Shown piece by piece: positions 5,986-12,765 of a stretch of 12,765 bases of DNA. Position numbers and translations under genes: made by a program. Origin of the DNA: an uncultured Clostridia bacterium (lineage in GTDB: Bacteria > Bacillota > Clostridia > Lachnospirales > CAMVHY01). The notes under the pieces are model-generated. The model made no database searches and was not told the origin of the DNA. It was given only the letters and a program-made list of their open reading frames with translations. The stretch's first letter is position 1. Each line of letters opens with the position of its first letter. The stretch spans positions 1 through 12,765 of the forward strand of contig CAMKTI010000045.1 of the NCBI GenBank assembly GCA_946415665.1. The letters are read 5' to 3'.

Positions 5986-7789
5986 TTTTCTTTCTCCCAG
6001 AATTATTTTCTTGCTCAACAAATTTTTTAAACTTCAAAATCATAGTCGTTCCAACATTTAATTCACTAATAACATTTATATTTGCATCATGTGCTTCAAT
6101 TATTTTTTTTACAATCGACAAACCTAAACCGGTTCCTCCCATTGCTCTCGATCTAGCTTTATCAACACGATAAAATCTTTCAAATATATTATTTAAATCT
6201 TCTTTCGGAATACCGTATCCATTATCTTTTACAAAAACTCTTATATATCTTTCCGTCTCTTTTATATAAATCTCAATCTTTTTTTTTTCATCACTATACT
6301 TAATCGCGTTCGAAATTAAATTACAAAAAACTTGATTTAATCTATTAAAATCTCCGTTTACATAATAAAAATCTTTTGCTTGCTCAAATTTTATTTCCTG
6401 TTCTTTTTTTTTTGCTTCGATATTATTTTGCTCAATGCTTTTATTTATCACTTCACACAAATTTATTTTTCTAAAATCAAATTGCGCTTGGTTATTATCA
6501 AATTTTGACAGCTCGAGCAAATCTTTTGCCAAAATATAAATTCTATCTGTTTCTTGATTGATTATGTTCAAAAAATTATTTTCCAGCTCTTTATTATTAA
6601 TTTCTCCAGATAAAAGTGTTTCGCTATAAGCTTTTATTGTCGTCAAAGGCGTTCTGATTTCATGAGAAACATTTGCTACAAATTCTTGTCTCATATCATC
6701 TAACTTTTTATGTTTGCTAACATCTTGAATCACAAGTAAAACTCCTTTCAACTCTTTATTTTTTATTTCTTCATACGGGATAAAATTTAACGCCAAATAT
6801 TTATCATTTATTTTTAAAATATCATCCGTGAACAAAAAATTTTTTTTCTTACAATCAACAAAATTATTATTTTCTAATCCTATTTTTTGCATCACATTAT
6901 CAAAATCATTTTTTTTTATTTTATAAAAATCCAAGCCTAACAAATTTTCAGACGCGTAATTATAATGCAAAACATTTCCGTTGGCATCAAAAAAAATCAC
7001 GCCGTCATTCATATTCTGCAAAATAATTTCCAGTTTATTATTTTCCAGCGCGATTTTATTTATCATATTGCTTAATTTTTTTGCCATCTCATTAAAACTT
7101 AAAGTTAATTCACCAATTTCATCATCACTATTTATTATAATCTCATGATTTAAATTTCCGTTTGCCATTTCTTTTGCTTTATCAGACAAAATTCTAATTG
7201 GCTTTGTTAAACTTCCAGCAAATAAAAAACCGATTGCTCCACCAAAAATTAAAGCCAATATCAACGAAAAAATTAAAACCAAAGTCATATTAAAAACAAT
7301 ATCCAAAAATTCTTTCGAATCCACTCGAATAAAAATTAAATAATCATCACAAAATTTTGATGGCCGTGCATAGTCATACCAAATTTTTATTTTTTTACCG
7401 CTCAAAACTTCATGGCAATAAGAAAAATTTTCACGTCCTGTTAAAGCTTTTATAACTGCTTTATTATTATAATTTTCATACGGCAAAACGCTCGATGCAA
7501 TTGTCGAGCCATTTAAATTTAAAATATTGCACTGCATATTATTTTTTGAACCATAAAAAATATTTGTAATTCCGGACTGAAAATCTTTTGCGTCACCAAA
7601 ACTATTTATAATTTGTTCGTCAATATAATCTGCATAATTTATCATCTCACGATTAATTTTCTCGAGTTCAAATTTCTTTATTGAAGTCAAAATATAAGTT
7701 CCAACGATAATCATCACAATAAAAACCAGCGTCAAATATAAAAATATAAGTTTTGTTTTTATACTTCTGGCTATTTTTTTTTTAATCAT
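5978..7789 (-). CDS. walK: WalK-type sensor histidine kinase, 603 aa
   Basis: The domain order is membrane helix 1 (about 14-36), an extracytoplasmic sensor region (about 38-165), membrane helix 2 (167-192), HAMP (about 190-241), PAS (about 249-360), HisKA with the phospho-acceptor H376 in NVSHEIRTPL, and HATPase_c with the N box (N494), G1 box DNGYGIP (522-528), F region ERFYRVDKARSR and G2 box GGTGLGLS (551-558). All catalytic residues are present. This architecture matches WalK (VicK), which autophosphorylates and signals to WalR to adjust cell-wall hydrolase expression. A PhoR assignment is the main alternative; the YycH-like neighbour favours WalK. The start at ATG 7789 overlaps the walR stop by 8 nt (ATGATTAA) with GAAGG upstream inside walR. 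Codons 3-6 contain a run of ten A residues. Confidence 0.93.
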   Translation of the reverse strand: MIKKKIARSIKTKLIFLYLTLVFIVMIIVGTYILTSIKKFELEKINREMINYADYIDEQIINSFGDAKDFQSGITNIFYGSKNNMQCNILNLNGSTIASSVLPYENYNNKAVIKALTGRENFSYCHEVLSGKKIKIWYDYARPSKFCDDYLIFIRVDSKEFLDIVFNMTLVLIFSLILALIFGGAIGFLFAGSLTKPIRILSDKAKEMANGNLNHEIIINSDDEIGELTLSFNEMAKKLSNMINKIALENNKLEIILQNMNDGVIFFDANGNVLHYNYASENLLGLDFYKIKKNDFDNVMQKIGLENNNFVDCKKKNFLFTDDILKINDKYLALNFIPYEEIKNKELKGVLLVIQDVSKHKKLDDMRQEFVANVSHEIRTPLTTIKAYSETLLSGEINNKELENNFLNIINQETDRIYILAKDLLELSKFDNNQAQFDFRKINLCEVINKSIEQNNIEAKKKEQEIKFEQAKDFYYVNGDFNRLNQVFCNLISNAIKYSDEKKKIEIYIKETERYIRVFVKDNGYGIPKEDLNNIFERFYRVDKARSRAMGGTGLGLSIVKKIIEAHDANINVISELNVGTTMILKFKKFVEQENNSGRKKIE

Positions 7790-8582
7790 TTACGCCTTCT
7801 TTTTTTTCATTTGATAAATCATTGTTTGCATTTTGATTTTCTTTTTTGTCGGACGAAATATTTGTTTTTATACGAGTTCTTCTACGTTTTTGTTGCGCAT
7901 CTTCAACGTAATATCCAATTCCGCGTTTTGTTAAAACAATTTCTGGCTCCTCAGGATTTTTTTCGATTTTTGCTCTCAATCTTCTAACTGTGACGTCAAC
8001 TGTTCTAGCATCTCCTGAATATTCATATTCCCAAACTGTTTTCAAAAGATCATCGCGTGAAAAAACTTTGCCTCTGTTTATAATCAAAAATTTTATCAAG
8101 TCAAATTCTTTTGGTGTCAAATGAACAGGTTCGTTGTCTATAAAAATTTCATATCTAGTAAAATTTATTTTTACTCGTCCACAAACAGCGACATTTTGTT
8201 GATATGGTTTACGTCTTTTTGCTTCTTTTAAACGTAATCTAATTCTTGCCATTAATTCCCTTATTCCAAATGGTTTTGTAACGTAATCATCACCACCAAT
8301 TTCTAAACCATTTACTTTATCCTCTTCTTCTGCACGTGCTGTCAAAAAAATCACAGGGACTTTTGATATGGTCCTTATTTTTTTACATACTTCAAAACCG
8401 TTTAGTCCTGACATCATTACGTCCAAAATAACCAAATCAATATCAAAAGTATAAGTTTTAAATAATTCCCAAGCTTCTTCGCCATTATAAGCACAAATCG
8501 CTTTATAATTTTCTTTGCTTAAATTATATGCAATTATATCCGTGATGCTTTTTTCGTCATCAGCAACTAATATTTTTCTCAT
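7782..8582 (-). CDS. walR: WalR-type response regulator (OmpR/PhoB family), 266 aa
   Basis: The receiver domain (1-120) shows the acidic pocket D8/D9, phospho-acceptor D54 in LDVMMSG, T81 and K103. The winged-helix DNA-binding domain (about 130-230) has LTPKEFDLIKFL, a recognition-helix region DARTVDVTVRRLRAKIE and the wing TKRGIGYYVED. This is the usual full-length OmpR/PhoB plan, and the walK gene directly downstream identifies its partner. The protein is about 30 residues longer than typical WalR because of a C-terminal tail (231-266) starting QQKRRRTRIK and continuing Asn-, Lys- and Glu-rich. The start at ATG 8582 has GGAGTGAT (from 8599) upstream, with a longish 13-nt gap. It is first in the operon, under the minus-strand promoter at 8618-8623. 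Confidence 0.95.
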   Translation of the reverse strand: MRKILVADDEKSITDIIAYNLSKENYKAICAYNGEEAWELFKTYTFDIDLVILDVMMSGLNGFEVCKKIRTISKVPVIFLTARAEEEDKVNGLEIGGDDYVTKPFGIRELMARIRLRLKEAKRRKPYQQNVAVCGRVKINFTRYEIFIDNEPVHLTPKEFDLIKFLIINRGKVFSRDDLLKTVWEYEYSGDARTVDVTVRRLRAKIEKNPEEPEIVLTKRGIGYYVEDAQQKRRRTRIKTNISSDKKENQNANNDLSNEKKEGVND

Positions 8583-8617
8583 TATATAAAAATCACTCCG
8601 AAATTTTTTTAATAGAT

Positions 8618-8623
8618 ATTATA
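8618..8623 (-). promoter_or_regulatory. -10 box of the walR operon promoter
   Basis: Read leftward, 8623-8618 is a perfect TATAAT. Transcription would start near 8611, giving a leader of about 29 nt that includes the walR ribosome site. The -35 region at 17-bp spacing (8641-8646) is only T-rich and a poor match, so an activator could be needed or the basal level may be low. Confidence 0.5.
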
Positions 8624-8625
8624 AA

Positions 8626-8634
8626 TGATATAAT
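8626..8634 (+). promoter_or_regulatory. extended -10 promoter of the XRE-lspA operon
   Basis: TGATATAAT at 8626-8634 is a perfect extended -10 (TGnTATAAT). Transcription would start near 8641, with the AGGTG ribosome site at 8646-8650 and the ATG at 8662. The -35 region (8606-8611, TTTTTA) is weak. This -10 box and that of the walR promoter form a dyad, ATTATA-5 nt-TATAAT, so the two promoters overlap almost completely. Confidence 0.6.
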
Positions 8635-8661
8635 GAAATAAAAAAAGGTGAATGAATTTAA

Positions 8662-9114
8662 ATGGATGAAAACGAATTAAAAAATCTAAAAAAAAGTATT
8701 GGGCAAAAAATAAAATCTGAGCGCGTAAAAAAAAATATGCGAGTAGAAGAATTAGCTTTGATTTTAAATGTCTCCGAAAGTTTTATCAGATTAATTGAAC
8801 GAGGAGAAAGAGGGACTTCAGTGCCGTTCCTTTTGCAAGTTTGTAGCGTATTTGATTTAAACATAGGCGATTTTTTTTCAAAAAAAATTTTGACCTTAAA
8901 CGAACAAAAAGAAAACACCGCAAGACAAAATCTCTTGAATGTAATAAATAATTTGTTGCGAATAATGGACATGACTCAGTTGAATTTTATTTTAGAAACG
9001 CTAAAAAATTTAGAAATCATGAGAAAAAATATGGTACAAAACCAAATAAATAAAAAAAATTATGTTACAGGCGCAAAAGAAAAAGTTTATGGTTCAAAAA
9101 ATAAAAAAAAATAA
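8662..9114 (+). CDS. XRE-family helix-turn-helix regulator, 150 aa
   Basis: Residues 13-72 form a Cro/C1-type helix-turn-helix: IGQKIKSERVKKNMRVEELA, then the turn and recognition helix in NVSESFIRLIERGER, and a closing LLQVCSVFDLNIGDFF. Residues 83-128 are predicted helical and may mediate dimerisation, and the last 20 residues are basic and low-complexity. There is no sign of a peptidase or enzyme domain. It starts at ATG 8662 with AAAGGTGA ending 9 nt upstream. It heads the rightward gene run and is transcribed away from walR, so it could regulate itself and walR through the shared intergenic region. That is inference from the arrangement. A 74-bp gap with a weak TTACCA/TGGTAA inverted repeat (9116-9146) separates it from lspA. 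Confidence 0.9.
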   Translation: MDENELKNLKKSIGQKIKSERVKKNMRVEELALILNVSESFIRLIERGERGTSVPFLLQVCSVFDLNIGDFFSKKILTLNEQKENTARQNLLNVINNLLRIMDMTQLNFILETLKNLEIMRKNMVQNQINKKNYVTGAKEKVYGSKNKKK

Positions 9115-9175
9115 ATTACCAAGTGAGTAAATATTTAATGTGGTAAAAAATAAATCTGAAGCTTATTTTAATTTT

Positions 9176-9184
9176 AGAGGTGAT
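9176..9184 (+). promoter_or_regulatory. ribosome binding site that fixes the lspA start
   Basis: AGAGGTGAT is a strong anti-Shine-Dalgarno match and places the start at GTG 9189, 8 nt past AGAGG. A GTG at 9180 is in frame but lies inside this site, and the ATG at 9187 is out of frame. Confidence 0.75.
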
Positions 9185-9188
9185 ACAT

Positions 9189-9629
9189 GTGTATATTTTT
9201 TATTTTTGTTTAGCTTTTTTTTTGGTATCGATTGATTTTATAAGCAAAATGCTTGTAGAAAAATATTTGAAAAATAGAATAGGGATTAATATAATAAAAA
9301 ATGTTCTTGGTTTCAGATACATTGAAAATACCGGAGCAGCATTTGGAATTTTAAAAAACCAAAGATTTTTTTTTATTGCCATAACGGTTGTTGCGTTATT
9401 TTTAATCGGATATTATTTTTTTGCTTTAAAACAAAATCAAATTAATAAAACGGCGCTTGTTTTTGTTTTTGCTGGTACACTTGGAAATTTTTTGGATAGA
9501 ATTTTTAAAGGCTATGTAATAGATTTTATTGATATAATACCAACTGACTTTCCAATATTTAATTTTGCTGACGTTTTTTTAGTATCAGGATTATTTATAA
9601 TTGGACTGGGTTTTTTTTGCGAAAAATAG
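9189..9629 (+). CDS. lspA: lipoprotein signal peptidase (signal peptidase II), 146 aa
   Basis: LspA is an integral membrane aspartyl protease that cleaves the signal peptide of diacylglyceryl-modified prolipoproteins at the lipobox Cys. The family signatures are all present: ENTGAAFG (46-53), AGTLGNFLDR (95-104), and the catalytic aspartates D112 in VIDFID and D128 in FNFAD. Four membrane helices are apparent (about 2-18, 57-77, 84-101 and 127-143). The start is taken as GTG 9189 from the ribosome site at 9176-9184. The length is slightly below the usual 150-165. The lipoprotein at 2254-2868 is a natural substrate. The stop codon overlaps a 6-bp inverted repeat (AGCATC at 9628-9633, GATGCT at 9658-9663) that lacks a good T-tract, so readthrough into the next gene is likely. 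Confidence 0.97.
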   Translation: MYIFYFCLAFFLVSIDFISKMLVEKYLKNRIGINIIKNVLGFRYIENTGAAFGILKNQRFFFIAITVVALFLIGYYFFALKQNQINKTALVFVFAGTLGNFLDRIFKGYVIDFIDIIPTDFPIFNFADVFLVSGLFIIGLGFFCEK

Positions 9630-9703
9630 CATCACGAATATGGTTAAAATTTTATTAGATGCTTAATTTGATTTATTAAAAATACGTAAGAGTGGTGAAT
9701 AAA

Positions 9704-10714
9704 GTGTCAAAATTTTTAAAAGAGAATTGGTTTGGATTGCTATCAGTTTTGTTATCGTTTTTTATTTTGACTTCGTTGATAATTTCCGGTGGGATAAATA
9801 ATTTTATTGTACAAACCGAAAATATGGATATTAAATTTTTGATTTTAGCTTTTGTCGGAATTATTTTTTATTGTTTATTTGACACGTGTGTTTTATTTTG
9901 TCTTGTTAAAACTAGGTATAAAGTATGTAATTTTTTTTTGTGTTTAAAAGCATGTTTAATCGGTTTGTTTTACAGTGCAATTACACCGCTTTCGATTGGT
10001 GGACAACCTATGCAAGTTATGTATTTAAATAAAAAAAGTGATATTAAAATTGGCGATGCAAGTTTATTTGTCATAATAAAAATGCTTTTATATCAGATAG
10101 CAATGATAATATATGCTGTTGTCGGTTTTTTTTTGTGCAAAAATTTTATGAATAGACAAATAACAGGCATGGTTTTTTTAGGTTTTTTTTTGAATATAAT
10201 TTTTGTTTTATCGGTGATTGTCATTTGTTTAAAAAAAGAATGGGCGGTAAAACTTGTGAGTCGTATAATTAATTTGTTGAGTAAAATAAAAATTTTTGGT
10301 ATAAAAGACAAAGAAACCATTTTGAAAAAAATGACTGACCAAATTGATTTATTTAATGCCAGCGGCAAGATAATTTATCAAAAAAAGTTTGACTTAATAT
10401 TAATTTTTTTGTTGAATATTATCGAACTTACTTTTTATTATTTGATATCAGGTTTTGTGTTTAGGAGTTTTGGTATAAATTATGCGATTCATGAAATTAT
10501 TTTTATGACATCGTTAATTTATATGACAACGTCGTTCGTTCCGATTCCGGGAGCGAGTGGTGCAACAGAGGGCGTATTTTATATCTTTTTTAAGGGCTGT
10601 TTTTCGAAACAAACTGTTTTGCCAATAATATTTGTTTGGCGATTTATAAGTTATTATTTTTTGATTTTAGTTGGCGGTTTGGTAATTATTTTTGATATGA
10701 TTAGGCATGATTAG
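9704..10714 (+). CDS. UPF0104 / LPG-synthase-TM family flippase-like membrane protein, 336 aa
   Basis: This multi-pass membrane protein, with about seven or eight predicted helices, has the two conserved signatures of the family that includes YbhN and the membrane part of MprF. They are ITPLSIGGQP (93-102) and PIPGASGATEG (280-290). The soluble lysyl-transferase domain of MprF is absent. The family is associated with movement of lipids or lipid-linked molecules across the membrane, but the substrate here is unknown. The neighbours lspA, ispA and a PAP2-type protein suggest an envelope-lipid or polyprenyl-lipid role, which is inference. The start is taken as GTG 9704, preceded by GTGGTGA (9692-9698), the same GGTGAATAAA spacing as before nadK. 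GTG codons at 9692 and 9695 are in frame but lie within that site. Confidence 0.88.
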   Translation: MSKFLKENWFGLLSVLLSFFILTSLIISGGINNFIVQTENMDIKFLILAFVGIIFYCLFDTCVLFCLVKTRYKVCNFFLCLKACLIGLFYSAITPLSIGGQPMQVMYLNKKSDIKIGDASLFVIIKMLLYQIAMIIYAVVGFFLCKNFMNRQITGMVFLGFFLNIIFVLSVIVICLKKEWAVKLVSRIINLLSKIKIFGIKDKETILKKMTDQIDLFNASGKIIYQKKFDLILIFLLNIIELTFYYLISGFVFRSFGINYAIHEIIFMTSLIYMTTSFVPIPGASGATEGVFYIFFKGCFSKQTVLPIIFVWRFISYYFLILVGGLVIIFDMIRHD

Positions 10715-10747
10715 TTTTTATAAAAAAATATTTTTGGAGAATTTGTG

Positions 10748-11563
10748 ATGACAGAAATAAAAAAATTTGATTATTATATAAGTCTTATAAACGAGAAAAT
10801 AGCTTTTTTTTTGGATGATAGATCTGTTTTTTACGAGCAATTATTTTATTGTATGAGTGGCGGAGGTAAAAGATTAAGACCGTTGTTGGTTTTATCTACC
10901 GGTGAAAAAAATTTGGAAGAGGCTCTAGTTTTTGCATGTGTAATTGAGTTTATACATAATTATTCGTTGATTCATGATGATTTACCTGCTATGGACAATG
11001 ATGATTATCGGAGAAATAAATTGACGTGTCATAAAAAGTTCGGTGAAGCAAATGCGATTTTAACTGGAGATGCACTTTTAAATTTGGCTTGTGAAATTGC
11101 GATTGATGCTTGTATGAAAAATAATAAAAATTTGCTTGCGGCAAAGAAAATTTTTGAGGCTGCAGGATTAAATGGAATGCTAAAAGGACAGTTTTTAGAT
11201 ATAAATTTAAATAAGCGAGATAATATTAATGCCAAGATTTTAGATGAAATCAATTTAAATAAAACAGGGGCTTTAATTAAAACAAGTTTACAAGTCGGAG
11301 CGATTTTATCACAAGAAAAAAATGAGATAATAGATTTTTTTGGTGAGCTAGGGGAAAAAATAGGTCTAGCGTTTCAGATTAAAGATGATATGTTTGATCG
11401 GGAAAAAATTGATGAGCTGAATTATTTTAATATGATCGGTGAAAAAGAATCGATAAAAAGATTGAATGATTTAACAAGTGAAATTTATTTTTGTTTGGAT
11501 AAACTTGATGGATATGATTTTTTAAAATACTTGGTTAAAATTATTTTGGAACGTAAAAATTAA
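10748..11563 (+). CDS. ispA: farnesyl diphosphate synthase (polyprenyl synthetase family), 271 aa
   Basis: This cytoplasmic enzyme condenses isopentenyl diphosphate with allylic diphosphates to give farnesyl diphosphate, the precursor of undecaprenyl phosphate and quinones. Visible motifs are GGGKRLRP (38-45), the first aspartate-rich motif DDLPAMDNDD (77-86, the bacterial FPP synthase form with two extra residues), HKKFGEANAILTGDAL (95-110) and the second motif QIKDDMFD (210-217). After the second motif the usual GK..G.D...K.TY loop is missing. About 14 residues replace about 28, explaining the short length against the common 290-300. Catalysis should remain possible because both aspartate motifs are intact, but product length or kinetics could differ. 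The ATG at 10748 follows GGAG (10736-10739) by 8 nt. It lies 33 nt after the flippase-like gene and 20 nt before the PAP2 gene. Confidence 0.93.
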   Translation: MTEIKKFDYYISLINEKIAFFLDDRSVFYEQLFYCMSGGGKRLRPLLVLSTGEKNLEEALVFACVIEFIHNYSLIHDDLPAMDNDDYRRNKLTCHKKFGEANAILTGDALLNLACEIAIDACMKNNKNLLAAKKIFEAAGLNGMLKGQFLDINLNKRDNINAKILDEINLNKTGALIKTSLQVGAILSQEKNEIIDFFGELGEKIGLAFQIKDDMFDREKIDELNYFNMIGEKESIKRLNDLTSEIYFCLDKLDGYDFLKYLVKIILERKN

Positions 11564-11583
11564 TATTCGGTGTAGTGAGGATT

Positions 11584-12015
11584 ATGTTTTTTAAATCTAT
11601 AGTTTTTGTTTGTATTTTATCTTGGTTTGTAGCGCAATTATTAAAAGTTTTAATTTGTTTTTGGCAAGAAAAAAAGTTTGACTTAAAATTATTTTTTAGT
11701 TCAGGTGGAATGCCAAGTTCGCACAGTGCTTTTGTTTCATCGTTAGGGATATGTGTTGGATTAAAATCTGGATTCGATTCGGCATTGTTTGCGATTTGTT
11801 TTGTTTTTGGTTTGATAGTAATGTATGATGCGAGTGGAGTAAGACGTGCTGCAGGAAAACAAGCTAAAGTTATAAATATAATAGTAGAAAATATAGAAGG
11901 ATTAGGAATTAAAATTGACGAGAAGTTAAAAGAATTATTGGGTCATAGTCCAATTGAAGTTATAAGCGGAGCAGTTTTAGGAATTGCGGTCGCGTTATTA
12001 TTTTATAAAAAATAA
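11584..12015 (+). CDS. divergent PAP2 family protein (DUF212, YuiD-like), 143 aa
   Basis: This small integral membrane protein has the DUF212 signatures SSGGMPSSHSA (39-49), YDASGVRRAAGKQA (81-94) and LLGHSPIEV (118-126). These resemble phosphatidic-acid phosphatase motifs, and a role in lipid-phosphate hydrolysis is plausible but not proven for the family. About four membrane helices are visible. In many Clostridia this gene follows ispA, as it does here. The ATG at 11584 gives the usual family N-terminus (MFFKSIVFVCILSW) and is preferred over GTG 11575. The ribosome site is less clear, with GGTG at 11569-11572 and GAGG at 11577-11580. It is 20 nt after ispA and 21 nt before nadK, so it is certainly in the same transcript. 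Confidence 0.93.
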   Translation: MFFKSIVFVCILSWFVAQLLKVLICFWQEKKFDLKLFFSSGGMPSSHSAFVSSLGICVGLKSGFDSALFAICFVFGLIVMYDASGVRRAAGKQAKVINIIVENIEGLGIKIDEKLKELLGHSPIEVISGAVLGIAVALLFYKK

Positions 12016-12036
12016 AATTTGTTTGGTGAATAAAAG

Positions 12037-12765
12037 TTGGCAAAAATAGTTTTAGAGCTGAATTTAAAAAAAGATTTGGTATTAGATTTTGCAGATAAAA
12101 TAATAAAATATTTGAGCGAGAGAGACTGCGAGGTCTTTTTTTTTGGTGATTTAGAAAAAAATGATTTGCTTGAAAATAATTTTGATTATATTTTTAGTGT
12201 CGGTGGCGATGGAACTTTATTAAATACGGCAAGAAAATATGCAAAATATAATAAGCCGATTTTAGGAATAAATTTTGGAAATTTGGGTTATTTAACCGGG
12301 TGTGAAAAAAAAAATGTTTTTCATGCAATTGATAATTTATTGGCAAAAAAATTTTTTATTGAAAAAAGATTAATGCTAGAGTCGCAAAATAATTTAGCTT
12401 TGAATGATATTTGTATAGGAAAATCTTTTGACGCGCGCTTAATCGAATTTGATTTGTTTGTAAACAATAATTTTCTGGAAAGTTATAGGGCGGACGGAAT
12501 AATTATTTCGACTCCAACCGGATCGACAGCATATAATTTATCGGCTGGCGGACCAATTGTTAAACCGGATTTGCCTGTTTTTATTTTGACGCCAATTTGT
12601 GCGCATAGTTTATATTCTCGCCCGTTAATAATCTCTTGTGATGATGAAATAAAGATTAATATTAAAAATAAGTCGGAGAAGATAAAAATAATTTTTGACG
12701 GGCAAAAAATTTTATCTTGTCAGAAAGAGATTTGTGTGAAAAAAGCAAGTTATTACGCGCAGATT
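12037..12765 (+). CDS. nadK: NAD kinase, 3' end cut by the window (243 codons seen)
   Basis: NadK phosphorylates NAD to NADP in the cytoplasm using ATP or polyphosphate. The frame is open from TTG 12037 to the last base of the window with no stop. Signatures are SVGGDGTLL (54-62, with D58), GINFGNLGYL (77-86), the ND motif at N123/D124 in ALNDICIG, the glycine-rich DGIIISTPTGSTAYNLSAGG (153-172) and FDGQ (220-223). The start is TTG because GGTGA (12025-12029) lies upstream at the spacing used by its neighbours and no ATG or GTG fits. The protein seems compact at its N-terminus, with GGDGT reached by residue 56. A run of ten A residues (12305-12314) falls within the coding sequence. In many Bacillota nadK lies near ispA with dxs and tlyA between; those are absent here. 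Confidence 0.96.
   Translation, partial: MAKIVLELNLKKDLVLDFADKIIKYLSERDCEVFFFGDLEKNDLLENNFDYIFSVGGDGTLLNTARKYAKYNKPILGINFGNLGYLTGCEKKNVFHAIDNLLAKKFFIEKRLMLESQNNLALNDICIGKSFDARLIEFDLFVNNNFLESYRADGIIISTPTGSTAYNLSAGGPIVKPDLPVFILTPICAHSLYSRPLIISCDDEIKINIKNKSEKIKIIFDGQKILSCQKEICVKKASYYAQI

Noticed and set aside
8583..8661. Switch of gene direction and of G/C strand bias at the walR-XRE gap, next to walRK, as a possible replication origin
   Set aside because: No DnaA-box cluster (TTATCCACA-like), no dnaA or dnaN gene and no DUE-like repeat array is present. The skew change is explained by the change in coding strand.
8658..8972. Minus-strand open frame overlapping the XRE gene
   Set aside because: The plus-strand frame encodes a clear helix-turn-helix protein with promoter and ribosome site. 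The antisense frame has none of these.
1..12765. CRISPR array, toxin-antitoxin pair, transposon or phage-defence system
   Set aside because: No regularly spaced repeats, transposase, terminal inverted repeats, nuclease, helicase or toxin-like pair was found on either strand.

Overview
The window is AT-rich chromosomal DNA, roughly 25-30% G+C by eye. It is most consistent with a low-GC Bacillota (Firmicutes), probably Clostridia-like. Supporting signs are a WalR/WalK two-component pair with a YycH-like partner, a lipoprotein with a clean lipobox plus LspA, Shine-Dalgarno sites of the GGAGG/GGTGA type, frequent GTG and TTG starts, and an ispA - divergent PAP2 - nadK order. TGA is used as a stop and Trp is encoded by TGG, so the standard bacterial code fits. 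No rRNA, tRNA, CRISPR array, transposase or phage gene was seen.

Layout: everything from 105 to about 8582 is on the minus strand and everything from about 8662 to the end is on the plus strand, with one divergence point at 8583-8661. The left third (1-4653) is accessory in character. It holds an unrecognised 586-aa membrane protein with its own good promoter, a small lipoprotein, a membrane-tethered HAD phosphatase and a 78-aa DUF378 membrane protein. The lipoprotein and HAD genes lie between two copies of a roughly 100-bp repeat. One copy is the 3' end and terminator of the intact DUF378 gene, and the other appears to be a decayed DUF378 tail with the same terminator.

The middle (4825-8582) is the walR - walK - yycH-like operon, read leftward, with 8-nt overlaps at both junctions. 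WalR carries an unusual basic and Asn-rich C-terminal tail. Its promoter faces that of an XRE-type regulator, and the two -10 boxes are only 5 bp apart.

The right part (8662-12765) reads rightward: XRE regulator, lspA (signal peptidase II), a UPF0104/LPG-synthase-TM-type flippase-like protein, ispA (farnesyl diphosphate synthase), a DUF212/YuiD divergent PAP2 protein, and nadK, which is cut by the window edge. The theme is envelope and polyprenyl lipid supply, next to the master two-component system for the cell wall. The dxs, tlyA and xseB genes that often sit in this neighbourhood in Clostridia are absent from the stretch seen.

No clearly new defence or mobile system is visible. The items most worth a second look are the direct-repeat-flanked HAD/lipoprotein cassette, the orphan 586-aa membrane protein, the face-to-face promoters between walR and the XRE gene, the shortened active-site loop of IspA and the WalR tail.
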